Source: Capsicum annuum
Taxonomy: Eukaryota > Streptophyta > Magnoliopsida > Solanales > Solanaceae
Reading direction: 5' to 3'
Assembly: GCF_002878395.1 (NCBI RefSeq)
Contig: NC_061118.1
Coordinates: 86,006,521-86,070,520 of the forward strand
DNA length: 64,000 nt
The position numbers and the translations under genes are program-made. Below, in pieces: positions 36,000 through 47,884 of this stretch; position 1 is the first letter of the stretch, and every line of letters starts with the position of its first letter. The notes beneath the pieces are model-generated. The model did no database searches. It saw only the letters and a list, made by a program, of their open reading frames with translations, and had not been told where the DNA came from.

Positions 36000-36960
36000 C
36001 ATGGAAATCACTTTGAGGAGTGGTAAGGAGCACAATAAAGAACCTCCAAAGACATCTAAGAAGATAGATAACAAAGTTACTAAAAACTTGAGGAAGTCTG
36101 AGTACTCAAAAACCATAGTTGCTAAAGAGGTAAAGAAGATCCCATCGCTATCTTTCCCATAAAAACATCTAAAAGCAAAGGAAGAGGCATGTTTTAAGAA
36201 GTTCTTTGACATATTCAGAAAGATACATATTAACTTACCTCTTTTAAATGTTTTACAGGGAATGCTAAAGTATGCTAAGTACTTTAAGAATATGGTCTCT
36301 AATAAAATTAAGTTGCATGATGTGGAGGCAGTAGCACTCACTGAGGAGTGTAGCTTTATGGTGACGTAGAAGGTGCCCTAAAAGCTCAAGGACCCTAGTA
36401 AGTTCTCTGTCCCTATTCCAATTGGGAATAGTGAGGTAGTCCACACACTCAGTGAATCATGGGAAAGCATCAATTTGATGCCCCTTTCTTTTTTGACATA
36501 TTGGGCTTAGGAAAGCCGAGACTGAGCTTTGTGCTACTACAACTGGTAAACGAGACCATAGCCCATCCTGAAGAAGTCATAGAGGATGTTCTTATCAAGG
36601 TTGGTAAGTTTATTATTACTGCTGACTTTACTATTTTAGATTTTCAAGAAGACATAAGAGTACCAGTTATCTAAGGACATCTATTTTTAGAGATGGGATG
36701 AGCATTGATTTTGATGAGAGATAGGAAACGTTCATAATAAAGTTGGATGATGAAGAGGCAGTTTTCAAAGTATACGAACTGCTCAATGTACTATCTCACT
36801 ACAAATACTTGTGTATGATTAATGTGATTAAAGGGGATAAGTGTGGGTGGTGGACTATATTATTTAAAAGATCTCTTTGAACTTTCTCACTGAGCATCCC
36901 AAGCCTTTAATACCTAAGCCCGACGTGATGTAGATTAATGAGCCTAAAAAGGGTAACGTT
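36000..36960 (+). pseudogene. Protease pseudogene of element G (last pol domain present)
   Basis: The region opens MEITLRSGKEHNKEP, the usual junction phrase of Athila gag-pol. A block FFDIFRKIHINLPLLNVLQ and VALTEECSFMVT follow. The active-site stretch, DLGASINLMP in functional relatives, reads ESWESINLMP, so the catalytic Asp is lost. After a frameshift, KPRLSFVLLQLVNET and EDVLIKVGKFIITADFTILD complete the fold. The readable sequence ends with a short linker (HPKPLIPKPD) and basic residues. No RT motif follows before the solo LTR at 37088. Confidence 0.83.
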
Positions 36961-37087
36961 GAGAAAGTTGTTGACATTAAGAGTTCATACTCAAGAGGTC
37001 AGAAAAAAATAAGAAGATAGCATCCTAGTAGAAGGAAAAGGATGAAGAAATATGGTTGCATTGTAGATTGGGTCATGTCATGTCACT

Positions 37088-39848
37088 TTTGAGGCCCCGC
37101 AAAGTTCCCTCATAGTTTAAGCCGTAGGGCGTGTCGAGTGAGGCATGATTCTGGCCCTAAAAGATTAAGAAGTTTCTTCCTAAGTGAGTAACGTGTTAAC
37201 CATATAGAATTTCTCTAATTTCTACTTTTTATCATGTGGGAAATCTTATATGCTTTGCATCGATATAAGATTTTCCCAAATCCAACCCTCGAGTAAGAAG
37301 TTATGGCTAATTTAAGCCTTAGTTGTAAAACTGCATCATTTAACTGCCTGGCGCATCGCGGAGAGGGTTGATTTGGCAATTGTCAATTTCTAGTGGAATA
37401 CCGTGATAGTGGTGCATCAAGGAGGAGTCCTAGGTCCCAACTAGTGGGAAAACATGATGGCTTCGCGTTGCAGAGGCTGCCAATTTCCCAATTATTAAAT
37501 TCCAGTGAGCCACCGCAATAAGTGGCGCGTCGCGGAGGACAATGAAATCGGGTTCCAGTTCAATTGTTCTAGTTTCTCACAGATGTTTAAAAGGGAACTT
37601 TAGACCTTTCCAAATCCTATAAAATCGTGGAAACACTAAATCAAAGCCATTTACAAGCATATTATGAGGTTTTTCTGAAGTTTTCTCTCAATATAAACCC
37701 TAAGTATCCAAAACCTCTTCCAAGAATCTCAAGAATCCACTATGGATTTTCTAAATTGAGTCAAGATTCAAGGTTCCCAAGTCAAGGACCTCAAGAACCC
37801 TCATTCTAGAGAACGAATAGAGTTCCAAAAGAGAGAGTTCATCAAAAGCTTCTAATTCAAGGTATGTGGGGTTTTTGAACAAGGGTAACCTTTTCACCCT
37901 TATTCCCAAAAAGCTATTTACATCATGAAACTCTTGAAATATATGAGGTTTTTACATGAATTTGAATTGGGTTTTTCACCCATTATTATTGAATACATTA
38001 TATTGATATTTCCCATGAATTAAAAGTCAAATGACATAATTTCTACATGTTTTCTTAAGTATTTACAGCTGGGTATAAACCCCATGATTTTACTTCTTGA
38101 TAAGCTAATATTTGCATTGTTGAGATATTAAAGCATATGGATATATTGAGATTTTGGGGTAACTTGCTAAAATTTCCAGATTTCCACAGGATTTATTAAT
38201 CTATATGCTATATATTATGCTTTTGATAAGCTTTAACTTGAGATTGAATAATAGGTTAGTAAGCCCTATTTGAGACCTGTGAAATTATGAACGCTTGTGC
38301 TATGAGCACCTATGTTTTGAGTATTTTAAGATGATTGAGAAATGAATTGACCTAATGGTCCTTGAGCTTTGAAATCTACTTCACTATATGAGATTATCAA
38401 TTTGATTATTGGGTTCGTGGTGAAGATGTGATCATTCTAAAAGTGGATTTTTTTAGATGAGCGCAGATAATCTAAAGGGAGTAGTATTTAGCATCGAGTG
38501 GGTAAGTTACTACGGTTTCTTACCCCAAAACTATGTGCCACCATAGTTTGGGCCTGAGGCCAAGTTTATGATGATTATGATTGGGCCCGAGGTCGAGTTT
38601 TCTTTAGTAATCACTAGACCTAGGTTATAATCCCTGGCAAGAGTATGACGCTCCTTCCCAACCTGGGGTCTCTTCCTTAGGAGGACAAAACGTTGGACTC
38701 CATGTAGCTCGCATGGTTTGTGTTGGTTACGAGAACCTCCCTTAACATTTAAGACTTCGAGATCAAATACTTATTTTCCTTCCCTATAAGCTATTTTCCT
38801 AAATAGTTGAATTGCAAAGATGTTTCCCCAACTAAAGTATTTTCTTGATATGAGTTATTTCCAAAATGAAAGCATCTTCCCTTGTTGTAGTACTTTTACA
38901 AAGCCTTGAGATAAGTTGTTTTCATAAACTAGAATGCCTTTCCATTTGAGATGGAGTGATTTCCCTAAAGCTTGAGATGAGATATATTTCTAAAGTGAAT
39001 AAAATGCCTTCAAGTATGCTTTCAAGTTATATGATTCTAGATTCCAAGTATATGAGTTTTAAATAGTTAAGAAATATTGAGCATTGAAGAAGTTTTACCC
39101 TCCATGAGACTTATGCTTGAGTTGAAAGTATTGTTTAAACTCCCTTAGCCTTTGGGTATTGAGAACAAGAGAAGATTTTGAATTTTGAGATTAAACAATG
39201 ATGACTTACGAGATTTATGTTACATGCTCCATTCTAAATGACTTATGAGCTTTATATTTTATACTTGTTCAAGCCATGTGAGTTGTCTCATAATGCATAC
39301 ATGATTTGATTAAAGAAGATTGTTACTATTTTATTCGTATGAATTCACCCTTCCAAGTACTAATCCATATATATGTCTATGTGCTACATTGTGTCATAAT
39401 GTAGGTTCAGGTGCTTAGTCCCAGCCTCGCCCGTGATTCTTTGAGTTCCTTGCCTAAATTTTCTATAGTGGTGAGTCCTCATGATTCGAGGACCGATCTT
39501 CAGATATTTACCATACTTGAGAGACTATGTTTTATCTGTAGTTCATTTCGAGTCTGTTGGGAACCTATCTTAATGTCTCTCTAGGTTTTGATTTGTAGAG
39601 GATTGTCAGACTTATGATGTGTCAAGGGTTCGATATTGTAGTTTTGTTGAAATTTATCTATATTGTTATCTGATGGACCGAGTATCTTTTCCATATTTCC
39701 TTTCATGTGATATGACTATGCTAGTGTTGAGTCCATTCTTATCTTGAATTGAGTGTCATTGGTGGAAACTGGCTCTAAGGGTTAGCTTGGGCTACTCGTA
39801 GCCTTAGGCACCGTGTGATGTCCCGGGAGACGATTTTGGGTCATTACA
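37088..39848 (+). repeat. Solo LTR D1 (family D chromovirus LTR)
   Basis: This stretch of about 2.76 kb has no internal coding domain. It ends ggcaccgtgtgatgtcccgg...gggtcattaca, the mirror of the start of D2. Its first 550 bases match D3 (8452-9044), including cctggcgcatcgcggagagg. The start is slightly uncertain because the usual TG is degraded (ttttgaggcc). The flanking tcact and gcact give a 4-of-5 TSD. No PBS-gag or PPT flanks it; instead element G sequence lies on both sides. Confidence 0.82.
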
Positions 39849-41427
39849 GCACTGCATTAGGCGTTGCTTGGGCGGCAACCCAATTCAAGTTAAGGTAGGT
39901 TTTATTTTTAGTATTATAGTTTTTACTTTACTAGTGTTTATATTTGTTGAGTCACAGGTTGATAGGTAGTCTGATTACCAGAAAACTTGAGCAAAAAGAC
40001 ATGGTGAAGACTAAGTGTGGGGTCCCCAAAACCTCTTGATGTATAAATATGCTACTAGCTAGGCCTAAAGGCCTCTGGAAGTATTTCTATCTCTACATTT
40101 AAAGTGTACTTTAGGGACAAAGTAGATTTTTATGTGTGGGTTAGGAAATTCTCAATTTTAGTGTAATTTTAAAATTTTTTGTTTTAGGAATAAGTAATAT
40201 GTTCTTGTTTGTGCTATTTTTGATTGCATGATGCAAGTGTTTTGATTGTAAAAGCATGTTGATTATGCCATTTACTGCTTTTGAGACTCCTCGGCTCATG
40301 ATTATAACTTTTGTACTTGTTGGTTTAATTTGAATTCATGTTACCGTTTAGTTGAGAGTCTATGATTATCCTACTTGATTTAAGCATGTTCCATGTGAGT
40401 GTGAGGTATTTGTATAATCCCTGTTGCATGTGATGTCTAAAACTTTCCTAGTGTGTGTTACAATGCGAAATAAAGAGTGAGGATTTAGGAGATGATATAG
40501 GCATTTCTTTGATAGTCATGTGCTATACCTTCTTTTGACCGACCCTTGTGCATAATCCTAGTTAACCCCCATTGAGCCTTTAGATTTTTCTTTGGCAGCC
40601 TCATATGTAGCCTAATCTTTTTTCTTGATAGACCTTGATTTGATCCAAAGCTCCTAATTTCTTTAGTGCAAATTTAATCAAGTTAAGGAGTTAAATTCAA
40701 GAAGAAAAAGTGAAATAGAAGCCCCTAAGTAATAGTTATTGGTGTTCAAAAAAAGTAAGATTGTGTGCTTAGGAGTTGAGTAATGAATAAAATAAAAAGA
40801 TACGGGTAGACAAAAGTGGTGCAAGAGGGTTGTTAGAGATTGTTCTTAACTGAAAAATATGATGTATTAAAGCGCTTTGGGAAGATAGTCACTATTCTTG
40901 ACAAAAATAGTTCATCTCAGCCCCTTAGCCTACATTACAACCATTAAAGACCTATTTAATCCTAAGCTTCAACATTCTGACATTAGCTGTTTACTACAAT
41001 AAGGGAAATCTGTGGTTCATCATTTGCAACTTGTGAATTATTTGTAAGAATGAGCACAATTTGATTCTTGTACCTATTCTATTATGGATTGTATTATTGT
41101 GAATGATTACGGGTAACTCTCTTGCTGTGAGGGAACGTGTTTGATAATATTTGGCTGAAGTGTATGATGTCTTTGATTGAACAATATGTATGAGTTTGCC
41201 AACTAGGTGAGTCGATTCTTGAGGTTAGGATGTTTTGGAGTAGTATTCTTGAACAGTCAATTATGTACATTAACATGCTTAGAGTAGAAACTTTCATTCT
41301 GTGTAGTCATTTTAGTACTATATTGAGTGTCTTACATGTAGTAGAAGTGTAGATTCTCCTCGTCTTATGATGCTTAGAGTAAAGAGTTGTTCGTGGACGA
41401 ACAAGGCTTTAAGTGTGGGGTGGTGAT
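39849..41427 (+). other. 3' untranslated region and PPT of element G
   Basis: It starts with gcattaggcgttgcttgggcggcaaccc, the phrase that follows the last codon of Athila polyproteins. The remaining about 1.5 kb has no open frame of note. Just before the 3' LTR the purine-rich aagtgtggggtggtga (41411-41426) is the likely PPT. Confidence 0.7.
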
Positions 41428-43026
41428 GTTGGGCGTATTTATGCACTTTAATGTTGCTATCCTAGCCTATTTAGCCTTATTTTGAGGAAAATTTGTGTAC
41501 TTTATGTGTTTATAATGATATAACTAAGAATATAAGTTTTAAAGTATGTAATTACACTGTTTAAAGGTGTTTTCAAACAAGTTTGAGTTTAAATTGATCA
41601 TTTAGAGTCTAGATGAGAAAACTAATTTTATTAGCTTGAGCTAAGAGTTGTTCTAGTTGATTTCGATGGATTCTAATGTGTTTAATGAGTTACAAATGAT
41701 TTGATTGTATATTTATGTGCGTAAAAACTTGTTTATAATGTTCAACGTTCAATTGAATTAAGCCAAGAGTCGAACCAATAAGCTAAAGATCAATATGGGA
41801 GAGCCTAGTCTTAGCTCGTATTTCTAGTTCACCGTTCTTGATGTTTTGTTGTTTTAAACTATAATTCATGGTTTTTGATCATTTATTATGCTTGGTTATT
41901 TTATTTTGATGATATATTAATTATATACAAGCTGGAAACGAAGTGGAAACAATACTCCAAGGAATGGAATTAAAGGGAAAAGGCATAAGGCAAAGAATAG
42001 GCATAGAAGGAAAATTCCAGTGATGTCTCGTGTTAAGCTCATGTCGTGACTTACACTCCACCTTTATACAGATCATATCATGACCTCCACACCACTTTTA
42101 TACAGATTTTTTCATAAACTCCACTCCCTAGTTTCTTCCCAACGCAACACGAGGTCCATTTCATACAAGGCAAAAGCTATCACTATAAATAGGACTCATA
42201 CATATTATGTTACATACTTTTTGATGTATTGGATATTTAGAGGAGTCTGATCAACACATTATTTAGGTTTTATTTCTCTTTAACTTATCTTTTTAATTGA
42301 TTATACTATGTATTCATCCATTATGATTATAGTTCTGTCGATTAGTGGCTAAATACCCCCTTTCTGGGGTTAAAGCCAAGAACATGACTATGATTGCTAC
42401 GATTGAATTGGTGATGATTATTTATCCTAATTGGTTGTTTTTTTAACCTTGTTATCATTATTTTAAGGATTATTTACCCTTAGAATACATATATTGTTAA
42501 CCTTGTAAACTCGGGAGGGGGAAGAGAAAGATAGAACGTGGGGTAAATAGAGTACGGTTCTTATTCCTTTATAAAATAGGGAATTTGAATTAGCATATAG
42601 GATAGGGATATACCTAGAAACCTTGATTGTTTCACTTGTAGGATGATAGTTTCTTGCATCTAATTGGATTATTACATGCCCGCTCAATGATGTAGTTGTA
42701 ATGTCCAAATTAGGTAGACAATTAGAGGTCGGGAGAACATAATCATGCGGTAAACCCTACGAATCAACAACCAAGATAAGTTGTCTAACCAATGAAGTTA
42801 GTTAGCATAGTATGATCGATCATAATTCTTTACCCCTGATCTTTCATCAATTGATTGTCCAATATCTTTACTTTTCTGCATTATTTTACTTTACTTTTAG
42901 TTCATAAACTTTCAAAACTCTTTTGGTTACTTTGCATAAATTTAATCTCAATTGTGAACTGGAATTGGATAGTTGTTAAAACAAGTCTCTGAGGGACCAA
43001 TATTAGGTTTTGTAAAAGGCCACTAT
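41428..43026 (+). repeat. 3' LTR of element G, main piece
   Basis: It starts TGTTGGGCGTATTTATGCAC after the PPT and aligns with the 5' LTR. It is interrupted after ...aaggccactat by solo LTR D2 and resumes at 45322 with attacttagtgagaccatg, matching ttaatttgtgaggccacg of the 5' LTR (34503-34520). The total of about 1647 bases fits the 1615 bases seen in the 5' copy. Confidence 0.9.
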
Positions 43027-45316
43027 TGTAACGCCCCAAGAACCTATCCCGAGATTTCACACGGTGCTTAAGGCCACACGTGGCCTCGAGCTAACCCTCT
43101 AAGCCTGTCATCACTTTCAAAACTCACTATAACACTAATCATTTTAAAACAAGAAAGAATAACCATGTCATGAGCATACTGTGATATGAAGAAATATTGT
43201 CCTGTACAAACAAAATACTGAAAGTTCTATACATACTGGTACTCTAGTCTGACAAAGCCTCTACTACAAAAGACTGAGGAGCCATTGGGACAGATCCCCA
43301 ACTGACTCGCCTGAACTGAAAAGAAAGAACCATCTACTGGCAAGACAAAAATAAGGGACATAGGTCCTCAAACCATGATGACTCACCAACTGTAAGAATG
43401 TAGATGGAGGTACTCAAAGATCACTATCGTTGCAAAGACGGAGCACCTGAACCTATATCACAAGAAAATGTAGAACATAGAAGATTATGGGAATCAGTAC
43501 TTGGGATTGTACCGAGTATATGGGGGTGTATGCAACACTTTTAAACAATATCATAAATGTAAAATAAAGTCATGCATTATGATAATAATGACTCTCTTCA
43601 CTTGAATTTCCTAAAACATAATTTCCATAAATCATTGATAATAACACATACTTCACAAATCTCATAAATCATTGGACTTAATTGAAACTCTTTAACTCAT
43701 GACTTAGAGTAACTCGGTAACTCAAGAAACTTAGACTATTATGGACTTGGGAGTTCCTTATAACCGACATAAACCATGTGAGCCACATGGAGTCCAACAT
43801 TTTGCCCTCCTAAGGAAGGAACCCCATATTAGCGAGAGCATTATACTCTTTCCAAGGATTACAACCTCAAACTCATCTTTGTGATCACAAACTCGGCTCT
43901 TTGGCCCTCAAATCTCAATCCTACGATGGCATGTAGTTCTGGGGAAGTAGGATGTGCTGAACTCACACTTTCCACTTGGTGCTAAATAATCCTCCCAGAC
44001 TCAGCTAAGAAGGCGTTAGGAAATCCACCTTAATCAATTCAAGGGTCTATAATGAAGACCAAATCATAAATATATCTCATCTATAGATCATATACAACTT
44101 GTGGATTCCTAACTCGACTCAAACTCAAACAGTCTTTCTCAACATCAAGTACTGTTGCTTATCAAATCATATCAACTATCAAAAGCTTCAAGAAAACATC
44201 ATAGGACTCATTCTTGACCCTCAAGCTCAATATCGATATATATATTCAATACTCAATCTTCTCATGGAAAAGCATAACTCATGACACTTATCTTAAATCA
44301 CTTAGAAATGATCATTACATAATAACAAAATACAATTCATGGCATAAATTCTTAATTTAAGAAATATGATGGTAAAATAATTATAAAAATCAAACTTAAT
44401 CAACTCAAATCTCATAAATTATAACTAAAGAAATTTGGGTGTAAACCCACTTGCAAGGATCATGAAATTCCAATAGAAAAAATCAATTCTTTGGGCAAAA
44501 GAATGAAAGGACATTCTTGTTCAAGCCTCGCATACCTTGATTATTATCCGGGATGAATAAACTTACTACAGACTTTTTTTCCCACTTCTTGTGTTAGAGA
44601 TCTTAATGTTCTTGATTTGGAAGTTTTAAATCTTGAACTAATTTGTGAAAACCATGGTTTGATGTTGAGATGTTTAGACAAGAATTGAATTGAATTTTGG
44701 AGAGACACCCTAGAATTTTGGAGAAGATGGAAGAGGAAATGAAGATTTTCTCCCTCACTTGTATATATATAAAGGGTAAGGATGGGTGGAAAAGACCAAA
44801 ATACCCTTGAAAAAATTATAGAACTGGAGCCCGATTATTGGCATTGGCACGACGCGCCTGGATAGCGGTCTTTCACTGTAATGGGACAATTGGGAAACTG
44901 CTCGGTGGCACGACGCAGTGAAGCCGTATTTGCCACCTTGGTCATGACCTAGAAGGGCACCACGATGCGGTGGAATTGCGTTGGTGCACTAAAATTTAAC
45001 AATACTAAAATTGAGCCTTATCACAATGCATCAATATCATGCAGGTTCACTGAAAAATGACAATTGCCATTTTGGCTGGCTCCGCGATGTGCTAAAGTAT
45101 CAGGTGGCACACTGTCTCACTAAAATGGCTTTAACTCTTCACCTGAGTGTCGGATTTGGGAGAATTTGGTATCGATGAAAATCTTATTCAATGCTCTACA
45201 TGGAAAAAAGTAGAAATTACAACAATACAACATGGTATAAACATCAATAACATTAGAAGTTATCCATATTCACTCAAAAAGCAGATTAAGGCTTAAGAAA
45301 TAGTCGAGGTCTTACA
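43027..45316 (-). repeat. Solo LTR D2 (family D, opposite orientation), perfect TSD actat
   Basis: The + strand starts TGTAACGCCCC and ends gaggtcttaca. The reverse complement matches the end of D1: cacacggtgctta and agctaaccct in D2 mirror taaggcaccgtgtg and agggttagct in D1. The pentamer actat lies at 43022-43026 and again at 45317-45321, an exact TSD. CG-type U3 modules are present at about 44850-45120. It has no coding content. Confidence 0.93.
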
Positions 45317-45321
45317 ACTAT

Positions 45322-45369
45322 ATTACTTAGTGAGACCATGAACACTTGCATGTGCTTTTGGGGTCAACA
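45322..45369 (+). repeat. 3' LTR of element G, last 48 bases
   Basis: The piece runs from attacttagtgagacc to ttggggtcaaca and completes the LTR split by D2. Beyond it gag codons of element F resume on the minus strand. Confidence 0.85.
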
Positions 45370-45704
45370 TCGCATTCTTCTCCACTAACTGGCAAAAAAA
45401 GAAAACTTATAGCACGTGCATTAGTTTAAATTACCTCTTGATGTTCTTTGGTGACCTCGAAGCTTTCAAGGTCTTCTATATCAGAACTGATAGATTTTTT
45501 ATCTTTGTCCTTTGGCTTCTCCTTGAGTCTTGGAATCAAATTTAGACGCTCATTGATGACAACCCAAGCTTGGAAGTTATTTGATTGGAAAAAGGTCCTG
45601 AACCTATTCTTCCAGTAAGAGTAATGTTATCCATTAAAGTATTATGGTCTTGTAGAGGAGTGTCCATCCTGAAGAAGAGCATCAAGAATTTGATAATTGG
45701 CCAT
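45370..45704 (-). pseudogene. gag N-terminus of element F
   Basis: The start is ATG at 45704: MANYQILDALLQDGHSS. After a frameshift the copia gag opening follows: YWKNRFRTFFQSNNFQAWVV, then RLKEKPKDKDKKS and SFEVTKEHQEVI, and NARAISFLFCQLVEKNA at the junction with element G. The YWK...F...W pattern is that of the N-terminal copia gag domain. The central gag region is missing between here and 32934. The 5' LTR and PBS lie directly upstream on the minus strand. Confidence 0.8.
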
Positions 45705-45749
45705 TTGATCTTTGCTCACTTGCAGTTAAGCAATGCTTTCTATGAGATC

Positions 45750-45764
45750 CTCTCTAATACCAAT
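45750..45764 (-). other. Primer-binding site of element F
   Basis: The + strand cctctctaataccaat, next to the LTR start TGAAATTC, is close to the complement of TTGGTATCAGAGC (tRNA-Met type). It fixes the right LTR as the 5' LTR. Confidence 0.82.
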
Positions 45765-46643
45765 TGAAATTCAAGAGGGAGGTGAATTGAATTTTTTCTT
45801 CTGTGAGTAAACTATTGACTCCTCATATTTAAATTGCCTACAGATCAGTGCACTTCACAAGTAGATTAGACTTAAAACAATTAAGCACGTAAATTACAAA
45901 ACATAAAGTAATAACACAAAAATTTATCCTATTTTGGAACACCAATGTGGTGCCTATTTTCAATCCCCTTAGGTTTCAAAGTTTCCTTAGATTGTTGAAT
46001 GTTGGGTATGAGTAAAATGATAGGAAACAAGTTTTAAAGACTTATTTTGCACTTCAAATCTTGTGACACAGCTTCAGTTGATGTTCCAAAATTGACTTGA
46101 TCCTACTCTTTACATAACAATTGTAAACTTAAAGTTACAGAGCCTTGTAAGACTAAGAATGAGACACTTTGAATTTTCTCCTTGAAGTTGCATAACTTGT
46201 GTATGTATTCACCCTGCATCATTTATAATCTTCGGTTGTTACTCTTTACAAGGGAAACAAAGAGATTTCTTCTCAATCAAGAATTTAAATTGATTCCTTA
46301 ATTGAGGAATATAGCCATTTGATATGTCCATATCAGATATGTCCATATATGTTTAGGATCAAGTCCATAATAGATATGTTCATTCTCTACCTTTCTTTTT
46401 AGTCTTGTATTGATCAATGTCCATGTGACAGTTGTGGCCTTCTTTTCTTTTATTTAGATCCTGATTGATCTAGTCGTCCGTGATTCAGGGATGGTGATTC
46501 TCCTTTTATCTTGAGTGACGTGATCTTCTTATGATTGGATGTCCTTCCATTCCTAGATCCGGCTTCCTTTATTAGTAGTCTTCAATATCCTGCAAGGATC
46601 CACTTGTTAGTTTGTTATTATTATATACTTCAGAAGCTTAACA
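45765..46643 (-). repeat. 5' LTR of element F
   Basis: It runs from TGAAATTCAAGAGGGAGG to cagaagcttaaca and pairs with 28701-29606. Copy differences include several indels, for example the added cttctgtgagtaaac near 45800. Confidence 0.92.
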
Positions 46644-46648
46644 GATAT

Positions 46649-47672
46649 GATGGAGCTGACTGGCCCCCACTAGCCTATGGCTGGGTACCCTACGCCTCAG
46701 AACCAACGCTATTCTGAGAATGATGATCACCCAAAGGCTTCGGATAAAGAGATATAGCTACAGAGTAGGAACCAGAATTGCCCCATATCTTCTTAGACCA
46801 TTTTCCACTATCTCTACTACTCTGTTGATGATCTCCACCCTAATTCGAATATCAAAACATATTATTCTACCTTTTACTCATCTCTCCTTTATTCTTCTTT
46901 TTTTTCCACTTTTTTCATATACACCATAAGTCTAGAGATGTCCTGTCCTTATTCAACAAAGCATCCTTGCTCTCCAAAATCAACTCATGGGATAACCCAG
47001 AAGCAAACTTCCTTATTCTAGCCCTCATGCTATAAGACACCAATTTCAGAGCATATCATGATAGAAGATGAAACATCAAGGAATACTCCTTTACTGTCAT
47101 CTTTCCTTACTTCAAGTTCATGAATTCCTCAACCTTTGCCTCCCTCAACTCCTGACGAAAGAAGTAATCAAGATGATTAAGTGGACTCAGCATCATTACC
47201 CATAGATGATCCCATTACTCATACCACTGATACACCACATTCTCCAACTGATAGGCATCAAACTCCATTCCCTTCACATCCGTAGCATGAATCACATGAA
47301 AAATATTTTCCATCTCATCAATGAAATTGTAAGGATCTTCCTAAATTTTAGAACTAGGGAAAGTAGGAGGACTTAATCTTATAAATTGGCTAACTCTAGT
47401 GACCTCAGACAATGGAGCAAATTAAGCAATATGCTTAGTCTGAGAGGCCACCAACTAGGTAATCAAATAAATCAACTGACAAACCTCAGCATTAGACACA
47501 TAACTTAAGGTATCTGAGAAGGTACATGGGGGACCGATGGAACTTTACTAGGGAAATCAGAAGTAGTGACCCTAGACTGGGTCTAAACTTCTTGAGCAGG
47601 ATGAGCTACGTCCACATTGTCCTCAAATGATTCAAAAGAGTTTCCACGAGTATCAAATCTTATGGGAGGCAT
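46649..47672 (-). pseudogene. gag pseudogene of gypsy-C (5' part)
   Basis: The start is ATG at 47672: MPPIRFDTRGNSFESFEDN, the MPP opening of this lineage. The capsid region (about 47400-46950) is badly shifted among frames but matches the gypsy-B gag at the nucleotide level: the + strand has gaattcctcaacctttgcctccctcaactcctgacgaaagaag here and a parallel phrase near 18990-19030. It ends at the insertion of element F; the zinc knuckle continues on the far side at 28695. Confidence 0.8.
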
Positions 47673-47863
47673 GATCTGAAAAGAAAACATATGGGGATTA
47701 GAGGAGATTTTAAGACCTTAGACTCTATAGCTCGAAATAAAACAACAAGAAAGGGAAACATTCCTAAATGCTTCATAGCCTCCCAGTTATATGTGTGGCG
47801 TGTTACACACCCATAAAAGAGATTTTACTTAACAGAGCTTTTTGGACACCTAGTGACACTAAA

Positions 47864-47882
47864 CCTATGCTTTGACACTAAC
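47864..47882 (-). other. Primer-binding site of gypsy-C (degraded)
   Basis: cctatgctttgacactaac is the complement of a TTGGTATCAAAGC-type site with two or three changes. It lies two bases from the LTR start at 47885. Confidence 0.75.
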
Positions 47883-47884
47883 TT

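Larger units (their letters stand above)
32935..45369 (+). mobile_element. Element G: Athila-type gypsy with gag-protease only
   Basis: The order is 5' LTR (32935-34549), PBS of the tRNA-Asp type, gag, protease, 3' untranslated region, PPT, and 3' LTR (41428-43026 plus 45322-45369, split by solo LTR D2). RT, RNase H and integrase are absent: protease runs to about 36960, then a short end sequence, then after solo LTR D1 the gcttgggcggcaaccc phrase that normally follows the end of pol. Without D1 and D2 the element is about 7.4 kb. It sits in the gag gene of element F. The first about 43 bases of its 5' LTR are gone, so no TSD can be read. Confidence 0.85.
28701..46643 (-). mobile_element. Element F: copia-type non-autonomous LTR element
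   Basis: The termini are LTRs of 906 and 879 bases. A perfect 5-base TSD (gatat at 28696-28700 and 46644-46648) lies inside the gag/zinc-knuckle region of gypsy-C. The PBS complement at the right (ctctaataccaa) and a pyrimidine run at the left (atctccctctttttg) set the orientation as minus. Internal content is a copia-type gag (N-terminal and C-terminal parts, split by element G) and one extra ORF of the plant transposon protein type. No protease, integrase or RT is visible, so it looks non-autonomous. Without the insertion G the element is about 5.5 kb. Confidence 0.88.
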
